From contig NC_088308.1 of NCBI RefSeq assembly GCF_910592395.1, positions 620,001 to 684,000 of the forward strand: 64,000 nucleotides of DNA, in the 5' to 3' direction. A program made the position numbers and the translations under genes. Source of the stretch: Lineus longissimus. Taxonomy: Eukaryota > Nemertea > Pilidiophora > Heteronemertea > Lineidae. Shown piece after piece: positions 23,741 through 35,849 of this stretch (its first letter is position 1; the number at the start of each line of letters is the position of its first letter). The notes beneath the pieces are model-generated. The model was given only the letters and a program-made list of their open reading frames with translations, searched no databases and was not told where the DNA came from.

Positions 23741-24830
23741 GCTGTTCTTACTCGAATCAAAATCTTAATTTCCTAGAGGAACTGTTTTTCAGTCCTGTGT
23801 GTTTCGGCTTGATTTGACGATGGCATTCCATTTCTAATGGCCATATGGTCAGACTATCTCCAGACATGTCCTACATGTATCATCTCAGCTTGCTCCATCA
23901 TTACTTTCTAACTATGCATGAGCTTGTATCACCTGTTACTACACTGAGTATATTTCATTAGAATACTGAAAACAAAAAAAGAGGTTAACCAATTATCTTT
24001 GTTGTCATGGGTCATGGAATATGCCGCCACTCGCGTGTATTATAGTGTACAGTTTATTTGTAGGTTATTTCTCATTGTACATGTGTATCTCATAAGTTTA
24101 ATGTATTTTGGTGCTGTTTAGAGTTAATTTGATGGGTGATGCTGTGAGAGCCAGGATGTGGGGAGTCATGAAGTAGAAGGTGGATGGACTACCTCTGGCA
24201 GTGGCTCAATAAGGGCCTCACATTGAAACATTCTCTTTTCCTCCTAGCTATTCAACAGTCTTGAAAGCAGTATGCCCCATTGGCACTTTCAGAGTCCTCT
24301 CTATTTGAAGTTCCAGATGTTAAAATTGTATGTGATCAATTATTTTGTATGAAGCAAGTCAACCTATATGTGCAGTGTACCGGGGTGTGTGAAGGAATGA
24401 CCAAAGAGTGGCTACTGCTCTCTAGAGACCATCGAACCCGGGCTTATTTTACTAAAAAGCAATCCAAGAGTGTTGCCTCTTACAGTTTCATGTACTGTGT
24501 CTGTATCAGCTGAGACCAATGGAACCTGATATCAATCCACAAAGGCCATTGTAGTGTGTGCACACTAAGGGTCTCACCTATCTCTTGTCTTAAAGGTGCT
24601 GCTATCAACCGGACAACAAATCTCTACAAGGCTTGTACAGTCAACTTAGTCTGAAATGAAACCCAGAGCTTATTATCTGCACGATGTTCAGTTGTTTTTC
24701 CTTGGTTCAGGTTGAATTGTCTTTATTCCAGTCAGTTGAAGACAGCTCAGACTACCTAGTATTTGAACAGGCTTTCTTCATCAAATAGTGTCAATATTTC
24801 ATCTGTACATTTTAAATTAAAAATGCTAAA

Positions 24831-24836
24831 AATAAA
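24831..24836 (+). other. Polyadenylation signal candidate for SEC24
   Basis: AATAAA in a very A/T-rich stretch, 2 kb after the SEC24 stop codon and immediately before the minisatellite. No better hexamer was seen earlier in the 3' flank. Confidence 0.45.
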
Positions 24837-24911
24837 TGATATAATTTAAAGATAAAAACTCTTGACTTGGTCATCTTCAATGTTTTCCCCTGCAAATCTT
24901 TGAAAAAAGGC

Positions 24912-26873
24912 AGCACGATGAGAGAGATGAGACAGTCACAACCAAACCAATTTGGGTCTGGCAGCTCCACACAGCTGCCAACACGATGAGACAGTCACAA
25001 CCAGACCAGATCCGGTCGGGTGGCTCCACCCTGCTGCCAACACGATAAGACAGTCACAACCAGACCAGATCCGGTCGGGTAGCTCCACCCTGCTGCCAAC
25101 ACGATGAGAGAGTCACAACCAGACCAGATCCGGTCGGGTAGCTCCACCCTGCTGCCAACACGATGAGACAGTCACAACCAGACCAGATCCGGTCGGGTAG
25201 CTCCACCCTGCTGCCAACACGATGAGACAGTCACAACCAGACCAGATCCGGTCGGGCAGCTCCACCCTGCTGCCAACACGATGAGAGAGTCACAACCAGA
25301 CCAGATCCGGTCGGGTAGCTCCACCCTGCTGCCAACACGATGAGAGAGTCACAACCAGACCAGATCCGGTCGGGTAGCTCCACCCTGCTGCCAACACGAT
25401 GAGACAGTCACAACCAGACCAGATCCGGTCGGGTGGCTTCACCCTGCTGCCAACACGATGAGAGAGTCACAACCAGACCAGATCCGGTCGGGCAGCTCCA
25501 CCCTGCTGCCAACACGATGAGACAGTCACAACCAGACCAGATCCGGTCGGGTAGCTCCACCCTGCTGCCAACACGATAAGACAGTCACAACCAGACCAGA
25601 TCCGGTCGGGTAGCTCCACCCTGCTGCCAACACGATGAGACAGTCACAACCAGACCAGATCCGGTCGGGTAGCTCCACCCTGCTGCCAACACGATGAGAC
25701 AGTCACAACCAGACCAGATCCGGTCGGGTAGCTCCACCCTGCTGCCAACACGATGAGACAGTCACAACCAGACCAGATCCGGTCGGGCAGCTCCACCCTG
25801 CTGCCAACACGATGAGAGAGTCACAACCAGACCAGATCCGGTCGGGCAGCTCCACCCTGCTGCCAACACGATGAGACAGTCACAACCAGACCAGATCCGG
25901 TCGGGTAGCTCCACCCTGCTGCCAACACGATAAGACAGTCACAACCAGACCAGATCCGGTCGGGTAGCTCCACCCTGCTGCCAACACGATGAGACAGTCA
26001 CAACCAGACCAGATCCGGTCGGGTAGCTCCACCCTGCTGCCAACACGATAAGACAGTCACAACCAGACCAGATCCGGTCGGGCAGCTCCACCCTGCTGCC
26101 AACACGATGAGACAGTCACAACCAGACCAGATCCGGTCGGGTAGCTTCACCCTGCTGCCAACACGATGAGACAGTCACAACCAGACCAGATCCGGTCGGG
26201 TAGCTCCACCCTGCTGCCAACACGATGAGACAGTCACAACCAGACCAGATCCGGTCGGGTAGCTCCACCCTGCTGCCAACACGATGAGACAGTCACAACC
26301 AGACCAGATCCGGTCGGGTGGCTCCACCCTGCTGCCAACACGATGAGACAGTCACAACCAGACCAGATCCGGTCGGGTAGCTCCACCCTGCTGCCAACAC
26401 GATGAGACAGTCACAACCAGACCAGATCCGGTCGGGTGGCTTCACCCTGCTGCCAACACGATGAGAGAGTCACAACCAGACCAGATCCGGTCGGGTAGCT
26501 TCACCCTGCTGCCAACACGATGAGACAGTCACAACCAGACCAGATCCGGTCGGGTGGCTTCACCCTGCTGCCAACACGATGAGACAGTCACAACCAGACC
26601 AGATCCGGTCGGGTGGCTTCACCCTGCTGCCAACACGATGAGACAGTCACAACCAGACCAGATCCGGTCGGGTAGCTTCACCCTGCTGCCAACACGATGA
26701 GACAGTCACAACCAGACCAGATCCGGTCGGGCAGCTCCACCCTGCTGCCAACACGATGAGACAGTCACAACCAGACCAGATCCGGTCGGGCAGCTCCACC
26801 CTGCTGCCAACACGATGAGACAGTCACAACCAGACCAGATCCGGTCGGGTAGCTTCACCGTGTCGGCGATATT
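24912..26873. repeat. 59-bp minisatellite, about 33 copies
   Basis: A head-to-tail array with an exact 59-bp period. Unit landmarks are CCAACACGATGAGACAGTCA, CAACCAGACCAGATCCGGTC and GGGTAGCTCCACCCTGCTG. The first one or two copies are diverged; the rest differ at a handful of fixed positions (GAGACA/GAGAGA/TAAGACA, TAGCTCC/TGGCTTC/CAGCTCC). These variants recur in several copies, as expected from repeated local unequal exchange. The period is not a multiple of three and each unit has stop codons, so it is non-coding. The unit contains an imperfect palindrome, GACCAGATCCGGTC. Confidence 0.97.
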
Positions 26874-29800
26874 GAAAGTGACTTTATCATTAAAATATCG
26901 TGCCTTATATTGCGGTCTTCTTCCTTCTTGTCAGAGACCGTGTCATGACATTCAAATGTCCAAGATCAACGGGTGAAGTATGGCCGAGGTGATTGAAATG
27001 TGTCGCCTGCATTCAAATGTCTCATTGAACCTTGCATGGTCATATCTCAAGCAAATCTATTGATTATAAATCTATCTTGTTGCTGGTTCTGGTCACGCTC
27101 CACTCCATCCTTTTGCTATCCACTCAATACCTTTTGTCACGCATTAACCAGGAATGCATTATGAATTTGCTTTTCTAATGTTGTCTTCTATTTAAGGCTA
27201 CTATATATCATGATAGTATGTCATTTTCTAATCATAGCGCACTCGAATCCTTTGATAAGGGAATGGAAGAAGTGTGCTATTAAACGGGTAACGTCTGATT
27301 TTGTTGACGACAGTAATGTGTTCACGCGATATTCAGGGAGAGGACAATTGGCCCAGAACAGGAGGGACACATAGAAGTAAAGGTAAGTCCATGCAAATAT
27401 AAAGAAAATGAATATCCATGGCCATCATTGGTCGGGTAGAGCAAGTTGTTAAAGCGGTCTTCTCCCGGTCGCCTGGTTGTGACTTGGTCCTTGCAAGACC
27501 AATACGCTTTTGGTTTGGACGAATGATAACAAACTAGACTTTAAAGGAATACACAACCTCAGCCATTATTCACCATTTAAAGATAGGCCTACCGCCAGGC
27601 TGTCACAATCAGCCATATCGGAATAATTCTTCACTTTCTTCAACGTACATTTATTTCTGACAACCAGAACACAATCAAAGCGGGTGAGAGTGAAATCATG
27701 CTGTCTTTTCACCTTGGGCTGACATACCACGGTGAAGGCCTATGATAATCCTATTATCAGGTGTTTAACCAATGCAGGTATACATAAATCACTACTGTCT
27801 TCGAATAGGCCTTATTTCTAAACTACTTATGCCATAGTTTTGTCTTCGAGACGTATCTTGGCAGCATAGAGTAAGTCGTGACGACCAACGATTTGCCACA
27901 CTCAGGACTGGTGAGGAAAGTGTCTGTTCGTGAATTAATTACGTAAGTATAGGGCTATTCGCTTTCGTGAAATATGTCACCAAATTCATCCAGGCCTATC
28001 ATTAGGTATTCTTATATACATGCTGGTTGTGCACTCTGCTGCATCTCTCTGACCTGTCTGTCTAAAAACATATCACTCTGGACATCATGCAGCGGGAAAT
28101 GACTGCTGTTGGCCACCTTACCCAAGAACCACAGTGAATGTAGGGACACCTTGGGTGTTTGATTTACCCGGCACAGACAACTAATTTAATGTTGCGGAAA
28201 GGACGTACAACCCCATGATATATTTAATGATTAGTTTTATACTTGCTTCAAATGTTTTCCTTCGACTATTGATTCTTCATGTAATCGTCCATGATTACTC
28301 TGTAAACAAGTGCCGCGATCGACACCCGTCGATATTGGTTTGCATGTCGTCTCCAGGCTTCACACAGGAAGAACACACAACCAATATTCGGAAGGCCAAT
28401 TTACTTTTTGTTGGTAAAAGCTTCTTGGTCAACTTGAGCTTTTATTAATGAAATTTAGATCTAACGCCCCGACCTAAAGATCGAGCCAAAGTTATATCAA
28501 AATCTTTTAAAGGAATAACACAATATCTTTCTTGATTCCATTTCGTTGGTCGAAGCTTGGACATTGCTCAAAAGCCTGGAATACCAAGAGGAAATGCAAA
28601 CACGACTCACGACTGAGGGGAAATATCGAGGTATCAAGAAGTCGAACAGACATTCTGTATTCTGGAGGGTTTCAATTGTATATTTTGTTGGTGAGTGCCC
28701 TTTGGTCAACTCCATTTGTTTAAAATAGGGACGCCAAACCCAACACGTTAAACTTTACGACATGGAAATATAAAAAAGACGACATTGGATACAGGAATAA
28801 CACGACACTCGGACAATTGACAAGGCTGGGGAAGGTTCCTTTTTATCTTGGTCATAGGTTTCTCACAGGAATATCACTCGAAGTTAACGGATTGCGCGAG
28901 AGGGAAGTGTGTGAAAGCAATGCCGAAAGGAAAAGGCGTTGGCCCGTACCAAGCTGACCCAAGGAAAGGTTCATTCAGTGCGAAATGTTTGATTTGAATA
29001 AAGTGATCCACTTACTATCTCAAGAAAGGAGATGCTTATCTCTTAAATATAATGTCTCTGCAGGCGATGGTGATGTCCTACCGAGGAAACGTGTTAACCG
29101 TTCGCCTAAACTGCCTACCACCTCTAGCTCAATGAGATTTTCGGATCATGCAATCATTTGGTGCTATCTGGTGATTGAAATATAAATGAGGCTTTAAAAA
29201 CGCATCACAAATTGAATTAAAAAGCAATTTTTCGCGTGCAGATTCGGCTTGAAGAAGCCACAAAATTACCAAACCTCCATCGGAATGGAATTATGAATTA
29301 CCATTTTAAAAATGAGATCAAAGGTCTAATGGATCCATGCTGTGAAAATTGAACGTAAATCTCTCCTACATGAATAATGTCATCGATACCTGCACTAAAT
29401 TGTTAATCCATCTTTTTGATAAAACTACATGTATGTGACAGCCATTTAATGTCGAGATTCGTTCCAAGCTTGACACATGAACAGTTCTGAAAGGAAATGT
29501 ATTTTCATTCACTGATGAATTCTTTATGCTGTGACATTTGGTATAACCGGCTTGGTTTGTTGAATTAAGGCCGCATATCATTCTGTGATTCGAGTAGGTA
29601 AACACAATATAGAAGATGTTTTATTTATTGTGTAACATAACGATACATACGTTGTAAACATAAAGCCCCAACGCAGGAATACGTGACGGTATGTCAGCAG
29701 AGCAAAATCTTGGATAACAATTTTTACATTCGAGAACTTCTTTCGTGGTGGTTTAGATGATTTCGTCCACCTCCGACTCTCTACAAGCCAGTAGCTGTCA

Positions 29801-30305
29801 TTCACGTTGACACATTTCATGCTCGTGACTCTTTAGTCGTCCCTGTGCTGGTTATCATTTTCGTTGTACCTTAACATCTACTACATGTTCTCTTGCAGGT
29901 TTCTCGTAACATGGGCCTGGTATAACCAACTGAAATCAATTCACGTGAACTACCTCAGGAATTTAGTGTTTTCATTAGTAAGTGGTCGTATACCTTGTTC
30001 GGTGGCACATACGCAGTGGGCTCATATTATGTACGTCATTATTACAGTGCCCTGTCCACATGTTGGATCGCCAACCTGACCATCAATCAGTTGGAGAAAT
30101 TTCCACCTCTTTTAGGTCGTGTCTTAGCTGCATTGTTCACAACGGACTTTTTCCATGAACACCTTCTCCATTGTTACCGTTATGTTATTGTTTTACATAT
30201 GATCCCAATTTAGAATAGTCGCGCCAAATGATAGCTGACTAAGTGGTCCGCACTGCTTATGTTCTTGTTTAATTTCTTTCCCTTTCCAATATATATTTGT
30301 TACAG
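26874..30305. other. Intergenic region upstream of the RING gene
   Basis: No protein similarity recognised. The sequence just before 30306 (ATATTTGTTACAG) is a good splice acceptor, so an untranslated first exon of the RING-finger gene probably lies in this interval. The short open frames do not look like real exons. Confidence 0.5.
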
Positions 30306-30313
30306 CAGTCACC

Positions 30314-31360
30314 ATGGGTCTTGATGTAAAACTATTCAAAGGAACCGTAGACGAGGATCTCATCTGCCCAGTCTGTAATGGCGTCTTCGTCGATCCGGTG
30401 ACGCCATCTTGTCAACATATCGTCTGCTCCGGGTGCGTGAGAACGAGGCTGAGACGCGGGAGGGACACGTGCATCGTGTGCGAAGGAAAACTCGTCGAGA
30501 AGAATGGAAAACCGCCGCAGAATCTCAGCATTAAACTTTTAACTCTTGATATGAACTGTGTAAACGGGTGTGGCAAGATTGTCCATCTCGGTGAACTGCC
30601 TGACCATGTCAGTGACGAATGCCCGAACGCCATGTTGCTTTGCCCGAATCGCCGCCGTGGCTGTCAATCAAAAATCAACAGGAAGGATGTAAACAAACAC
30701 ATGGAACACTGTCTGTACAGGTTTGTTCATTGTGAAGCTTGTGGGTGTCGGACAATGCAGTTTGATTTGTTTACCCATCAGAGAAAGAAGGGATGCTTGG
30801 CGCTGAAACTTCGCCAGGACGTGATGAGGAGCCGTAGGGCGTCGTCTGCGGCGATTAAACTCCATCGTCTGCATCTGAAGGATGTTGATATCGAGGCTCA
30901 TCAGGAGACAAGGCGGCTGGTAAAGGTAAGGGGAATGAACAAGAAAGATAGGCTAGTGCACGGAGGTCAACTTGATTCCTTTTTTACCACAAAATGTATT
31001 CCAGTGGCCCACGATATATGTGTATGTAATATGGCGGTCAATAGCCCCATGTTTCATATGATACTATACCAAGTACGTCTGCTCATTTTTCAGGAGCGGA
31101 CATGTTCAGCCTCCTCCAGCCGCCTCTCGACGCCAATGCGGCGGGGTTCTACAGGAAGATGGTCCGAGACCACATGTGGCACGCCCGACTCACTTGATGG
31201 AGAGATTAGCCCAAGCGGATGCTCCTCGCCGAGATCGCCGTCCGCCATGTCATGGAGACCGGTCACCCCCGTAGATGACTCGACTTCAACTTGCATGAGA
31301 TGCGACCGGGTGTTTAAACTTGCCAAAAACGGTGATCGGGCTTGCCAGTGGCACCTCGGT
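30314..31360 (+). CDS. RING / TRAF-type zinc-finger protein (RNF41/RNF151-like N-terminus), 3' end unresolved
   Basis: Two exons are supported: 30314-30925 (204 codons, donor AAG|GTAAGG) and 31094-31360 (89 codons, donor GGT|GTAAGT), both phase 0. The start has a strong context (GTCACCATGG) just after a splice acceptor. The protein begins MGLDVKLFKGTVDEDLICPVC, as in NRDP1/RNF41-type E3 ligases. A C3HC4 RING lies at about 18-58, then a TRAF-type Cys/His zinc finger (about 75-165). Exon 2 is Ser/Thr/Pro-rich and ends with CMRCDRVFKLAKNGDRACQW plus HLG, which resembles the first half of a CHORD-type zinc motif. The second donor means the reading frame continues downstream; I could not identify the next exon with confidence. 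It is probably a ubiquitin E3 ligase; the substrate is unknown. Confidence 0.8.
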
Positions 31361-33287
31361 GTAAGTTGGACGTTACATAATTCTGTCCGCAGGAGCTCAC
31401 GATTTCTTCTTCTGATTGCCAATACATAAGACGAAAGTCACTAAAAACGCATTTCAAACAAAGTTCCCGTGAGACGTGAACAACATCCGTCCTGAGGAAG
31501 CCACTTTTGACAATGGTATAAAACTGACGACAATCTCCTGGGAGACTGAAAGCATTCGCATGTACAGTAAGCATGTAGAAAATGTTCCGAGATAGACGAA
31601 TTTGAATCCATGTTACATGTATAATTGGTCTTTCCTTTTCATGTGACTGGCCCACTTGACCTTGACTGCATCTAACAGCCGGTGAGTTTGTCTATCAAAA
31701 TATAGTTTAAGTTTTGAACAGATTTTGAAATCAGTTGAACCTTTGAACTGAAATCAGATCAAAAGTAAAACAAGGGTGAGCTAGAGGTTGCGGATCGTCC
31801 CGACTTCTACGCCCACCGAGATCAACTGGGAGTGGGTGTCGGGATGACGAAGGCAGAACGGAAGACGGGATTCCATGCTATTACGCATCGGCATGGAACA
31901 ACAACTCCAAAATGGCCGCTGCTTTCAAGATGGCCACCTGATAGGCCCATTGGTACGAGTACTTCGTCCTTGTATTCCTTATTCCCTATTCTCTTTTTCA
32001 TCTCACTTGATTTCGTCGCGGAAACACTAAATAGATCGTAAGTAACCATTTTATTGTTACAAGTATGATCTTTAGTCAAGGCTGGGGCGTATGATTTTAA
32101 AATTAAAAAACACCCTCACCCAATCAGAATAACGATGCATTTCCTTCAAAACACTATGACACCATGTCCTAAGTTATTGACCGGCATATCATTAGTTATA
32201 TAGCCAAGACAAATGTATCAATGTGCCCCTTGAAAGCCTTCGTTCACCACGTTCACCGTCTAAACTGCTGGTTGACTAATGTCATTTGTATCTCTTTTTC
32301 AACTCTAATTGGAAACGAAGGCGGAAATATTCGTAAGTATATTTAACAATTTCATTAAAATGTGGCAGTTTTTATCAAATAACGAAATAAACTACACCCA
32401 TTTGCCTCAGATGGAAAAGCCGTGATAAATCAACATGTGGTGCAACATTCTACCAATTTTCAAGAAACGATCAAGGCTGCTCCATTGCTTTTACAGATTT
32501 GTAACTCTCTGCTCTGCAGTATCACCTTGCGAACACATATTAAAGGATATTCTCAGCTGAGATAGTGGAGTTACTTTCGTCATTGTGACATTTGTTTTCT
32601 TGTAGCGGTACTTATATCAATATCTCCTCTCTATTTTCATACATCGTTGACATTTCCACGGATACTTACATACAGGGTGTAAGTACTTTTCGCATCATGA
32701 TTGATATCACAAGAGTAGAGTTAACTATCTGCTGTATGTGTGGGTTTAAATAAACAAATGCAACGATTCCAGTCTATTCAGACGTTTCGTATAATTGGTA
32801 CTTTTTCAATGAATGCTGTATGGCCACCGATCATTATTTGAATAAGTGTTGCCATCTCGAAAAAGAAATTCATATTCGGCTTACTGAAGTCCGTTTCTTT
32901 GACGAGGTTAACTTGTATCAGTTTGACGGACTGCTCAGCTAATTGTTGGCAACATGTCCCACCCGTTTGATGGTGGTAGGAGTGGGCACTAAGATAATGC
33001 TATTCAGTGAAAGAAGGGCGGATATTCCTTCGGTACAAAGACTAATTCCTCCTCTTTTTCCTTTCATGTTTACCTTTCGTTCATCAACAACATGAACACA
33101 AACAGGGGGTAAGTATGTGTACGCTGCACATCTGATCTTATTTACCTTCGTTTTAAAGTTGGTGAAGACAAGGAAGACAAGATCGAACTGGTCACTGTTC
33201 CCGCCGTAATGGCAGTGGGGAATAAAGACTTGATGCATGTTCAGACTTTCCAAGCGATTTCCACTCTTCATACGTTTTCCACATGTT

Positions 33288-33406
33288 TCAGACGTGTTCA
33301 ACGTGCGGACGACAAGACCACCAAAACGGATGTGCATACGGACACCATATCGTCGGACATTGAGACTCCACCGGTGAAGCCATCAAGCTGTTCAAAATCA
33401 TTGTAA
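33288..33406 (+). CDS. Candidate terminal exon of the RING gene
   Basis: Acceptor TTTCCACATGTTTCAG, then an open frame rich in Lys, Thr, Asp and Ser ending in TAA at 33406. It would need two bases carried over from an upstream exon, whereas the last supported exon ends in phase 0. The assignment is therefore provisional; it may start earlier (33159) or not be coding at all. Confidence 0.25.
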
Positions 33407-34778
33407 AACCAAGGTCCGAGACAACATGTTTATATAGTTATGTTAAATAAGAACCTCATATCCCAGTGTTTTACCATAGTGATTCCATGTATTACCAACC
33501 TGAACTTTTGAAACGCACAGATCTCCTTGTTATAGTGAATTAGTGGTCGTGATTTACCATGCTGACGTTAGGCCTCTCTTGGTCGGAATGGTGAATCCTA
33601 GATGCATAGAGTATATATAACTTACCGCTTTGTAACCAGTTCATACCCTTTATAAAATTTCAAGGTTGCCGTGAATGTAAAGGTCCATATTCAAAGCAAT
33701 AAAACTGTGATATATGTATGACCCAGTTGACTTTAATTCCAAGGTACTGTTATTAAACAGATAGATGTAATTGGTCTACATCGTAGTAGTTTTTATTTTA
33801 TGATTTTTACACAATCGAAAACTTTGTGGTTATTTCGCCCCATCACGCAGTCCGAGATGATCATGAATCTTCTGTCTCCAGGCAGCGACGGACAGCATTC
33901 ACTGTTCTCTTGAAACGTTGTCAGAATATTGAGGTCACTTTATTGAGAAGACTTCGTTTGATACATTGTATGCCACACTTCACGCTCCACTTGAACGAAC
34001 AAGGTCCCGATTATCAACTGGACTATGTGGACGGGTATAAAAAACTGTAAACATTGCAATCATTACACTAGAGGCGCTGATTTCGTTCCTTAAAACACCT
34101 CTAGAACTAGTAACTTGCCACCATCTTGAAAAGCAGTACCGCGGATATAGAAAAGGGAAGATTTTTTCTTATTCTAATTAGGCTATCGCATCACCACTCT
34201 GACATTTTAATTTTTTATTTCGTCACAGTGCGAGTTTGTAAATATTGATGACCTAGTGTACCGGTTTTCTATTGAACTTCGCCAAAAGTAAAGAGATCTT
34301 TACAGCCACGTAACGTTCATGTCCCGGCGCACACCCTGGTCAGAGCCGGGTTTCGGGCATCGCCAAACCATACAAGGCACTGATACAATGTATGATGAAG
34401 GGGGCGGGTACTTGGGACCCAGACACATTTAGAACAGAACCTCCAAAAGGTCACACATACTGTAAGAAGAATAGTTCCCGAACTATTTGGATGACAAACA
34501 TGAGCACAAAGCATGCGTACATGAATCGTTTGTGATGTCGAAACTGCACATAGGGCGAGGCTGAACTGCATGTAGGGTGTATGTACGCACGACCGGCAGC
34601 GTGTTCTGACATTGCTTCATTTAGCTTAGAAAAGGTCATAAAAGGGCCCAAATCAGGATGGAACGGCGGTAGGGGAGGGGGTGTTCAGACTTGCTCATGA
34701 TTCTGCTCACCAATATGTATGCAGCAGACCCGCAATCGCAAGGTGGCCATCGAAAGTCTGGTTTTGGCAAAAAACTTC

Positions 34779-34784
34779 TTTATT
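34779..34784 (-). other. Polyadenylation signal candidate (- strand gene at 35266)
   Basis: TTTATT on the + strand reads AATAAA on the - strand, about 480 bp after the stop codon of the small membrane protein gene. Confidence 0.35.
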
Positions 34785-35265
34785 TGTCTACTTTTAGTTC
34801 ATGTCTAGACATGTCTTAACAATATTTTATTTGATGTCTACATGCAGTACGTTTATGGCAAACCGGTACGTAAATTCCCATCTTAGAGGTCAATGAGCCG
34901 AACTATGACTTACATGCCAGTCAAGTTAAGGGACGATAGAATTTCACACAGTCACTGAGGTAGACTCAATGGAGGTACATAACTTTCTCGGTTAGGTTAC
35001 AGACACCCTTTGTACGTACATGTACATCCGATCAAGGCTCTTTCATTATGTCCTCATGTCCACCAAATGCAGCACAAGTCCAAAGTTCAAAACAATTTTT
35101 CTACACTGCTTACATCACGAATTAAAGACCCAACATTCAAATTGAATAGCAGCCCTACGAAAGCAAATCGATGGGTAGACATGTATATAGAAATCCCTAC
35201 AGTCCCCTCGCACCACAGTTAAGAAAGTCATAGTCCATCTCCAAGATGGTCTCTGTGTTATTGCG

Positions 35266-35838
35266 TTATTCCTCCTTAGTTGCTCCCTTAAAGTTCAACA
35301 TCCTTTTCGGTGCTTTTTTGATCTCATCATTGGCAAGCTTAGCACTGTAAACAGCAGCAGTAATGGTGCCCGCAGTCAAGCCAATAATGCTGCCATTCAG
35401 GAGAGCACCTCCCATGTAGTACCCAACGCCCAGGCCGGCCACGGCCCCCACAGTGGCCCAGCGGTCACAACGGAGTTGGGATGTGTTGTAGCGAATCCGG
35501 TAGCTGCGGTCGTAGAGCCGTTCCTGTTGTCCCTCTTTGGAATATCGCTTGTCCCCTTTCAGAGTCATCTCCGTGGCGAATGGTCCCAAAGGTATACCGA
35601 GAGCAGCCCCGATCCTTCCTCCTTTCATGGCGGAACTCTTGATCATAGCAAGGTTGCCCCGCCCTCGGACAAGCCCGACTAGGGGTCCGAAAACGCACAA
35701 GCCCAGTAAGCTTCCAGCCTGGATGGTCTTGTACATGACATGGTAATGGAGCTCGAATCGTGGGTTTGGTACAACTTCGAGTTCGTCGTCGGAGCATTTA
35801 GTCCCGAGGTACAGGTTCTTGAAGAACGTGGACGTCAT
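35266..35838 (-). CDS. Small glycine-rich membrane protein, possibly DUF1757-like
   Basis: 190 aa starting MTSTFFKNLYLGTK. The frame is open 11 codons further upstream, but an acceptor (TTTGTCTTTCAG) lies between 35838 and the earlier ATG, so the inner ATG at 35838 is the likely start and an untranslated exon precedes it. Three hydrophobic Gly/Ala-rich stretches (about residues 40-60, 75-95 and 125-165) include small-residue patterns such as GGRIGAALGIPLGP and AVAGLGVGYYMGGALLNGS, typical of glycine-zipper packing in mitochondrial-type inner membrane proteins. The C-terminus is basic. I link it only tentatively to the DUF1757 or Tim17-like glycine-rich families. The function is unknown. Confidence 0.75.
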   Translation of the reverse strand: MTSTFFKNLYLGTKCSDDELEVVPNPRFELHYHVMYKTIQAGSLLGLCVFGPLVGLVRGRGNLAMIKSSAMKGGRIGAALGIPLGPFATEMTLKGDKRYSKEGQQERLYDRSYRIRYNTSQLRCDRWATVGAVAGLGVGYYMGGALLNGSIIGLTAGTITAAVYSAKLANDEIKKAPKRMLNFKGATKEE

Positions 35839-35849
35839 TTTGTAGTGTC

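Larger units (their letters stand above)
22856..24911 (+). other. SEC24 3' untranslated region and flank
   Basis: There is no coding sequence after the SEC24 stop. The region is AT-rich and T-rich, as for a long 3' UTR. A 62-bp direct duplication lies at 23615-23740, and a canonical AATAAA at 24831-24836 is the best polyadenylation signal. The 59-bp minisatellite begins about 75 bp after that signal. Confidence 0.55.
31361..35265. other. 3' part of the RING gene and intergenic sequence
   Basis: At least one more exon of the RING gene is expected here. One candidate begins after CATGTTTCAG at 33288 and stays open to a TAA at 33406 (tail VQRADDKTTK...SCSKSL). Its phase requires an intermediate exon that I could not place, and the same strand is open back to about 33159. 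Nothing else is recognised. TTTATT at 34779-34784 would be AATAAA on the - strand for the next gene. Confidence 0.4.

Noticed and set aside
24912-26873. CRISPR array
   Set aside because: The 59-bp units are contiguous with no unique spacers, and the sequence is animal nuclear DNA; it is a minisatellite.
31680-33110. Three-nucleotide microexons or recursive splice points (AG-CCG-GTGAGT near 31683, AG-GGT-GTAAGT near 32678, AG-GGG-GTAAGT near 33107)
   Set aside because: Such juxtaposed AG and GT words are expected by chance, they do not match the YAG|GTRAGT ratchet form, and they do not resolve the reading frame of the RING gene.
32939-33337. 132-codon - strand open frame overlapping the candidate RING terminal exon
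   Set aside because: No recognisable similarity and no supporting splice or poly(A) signals; both strands are open here, which makes neither convincing alone.
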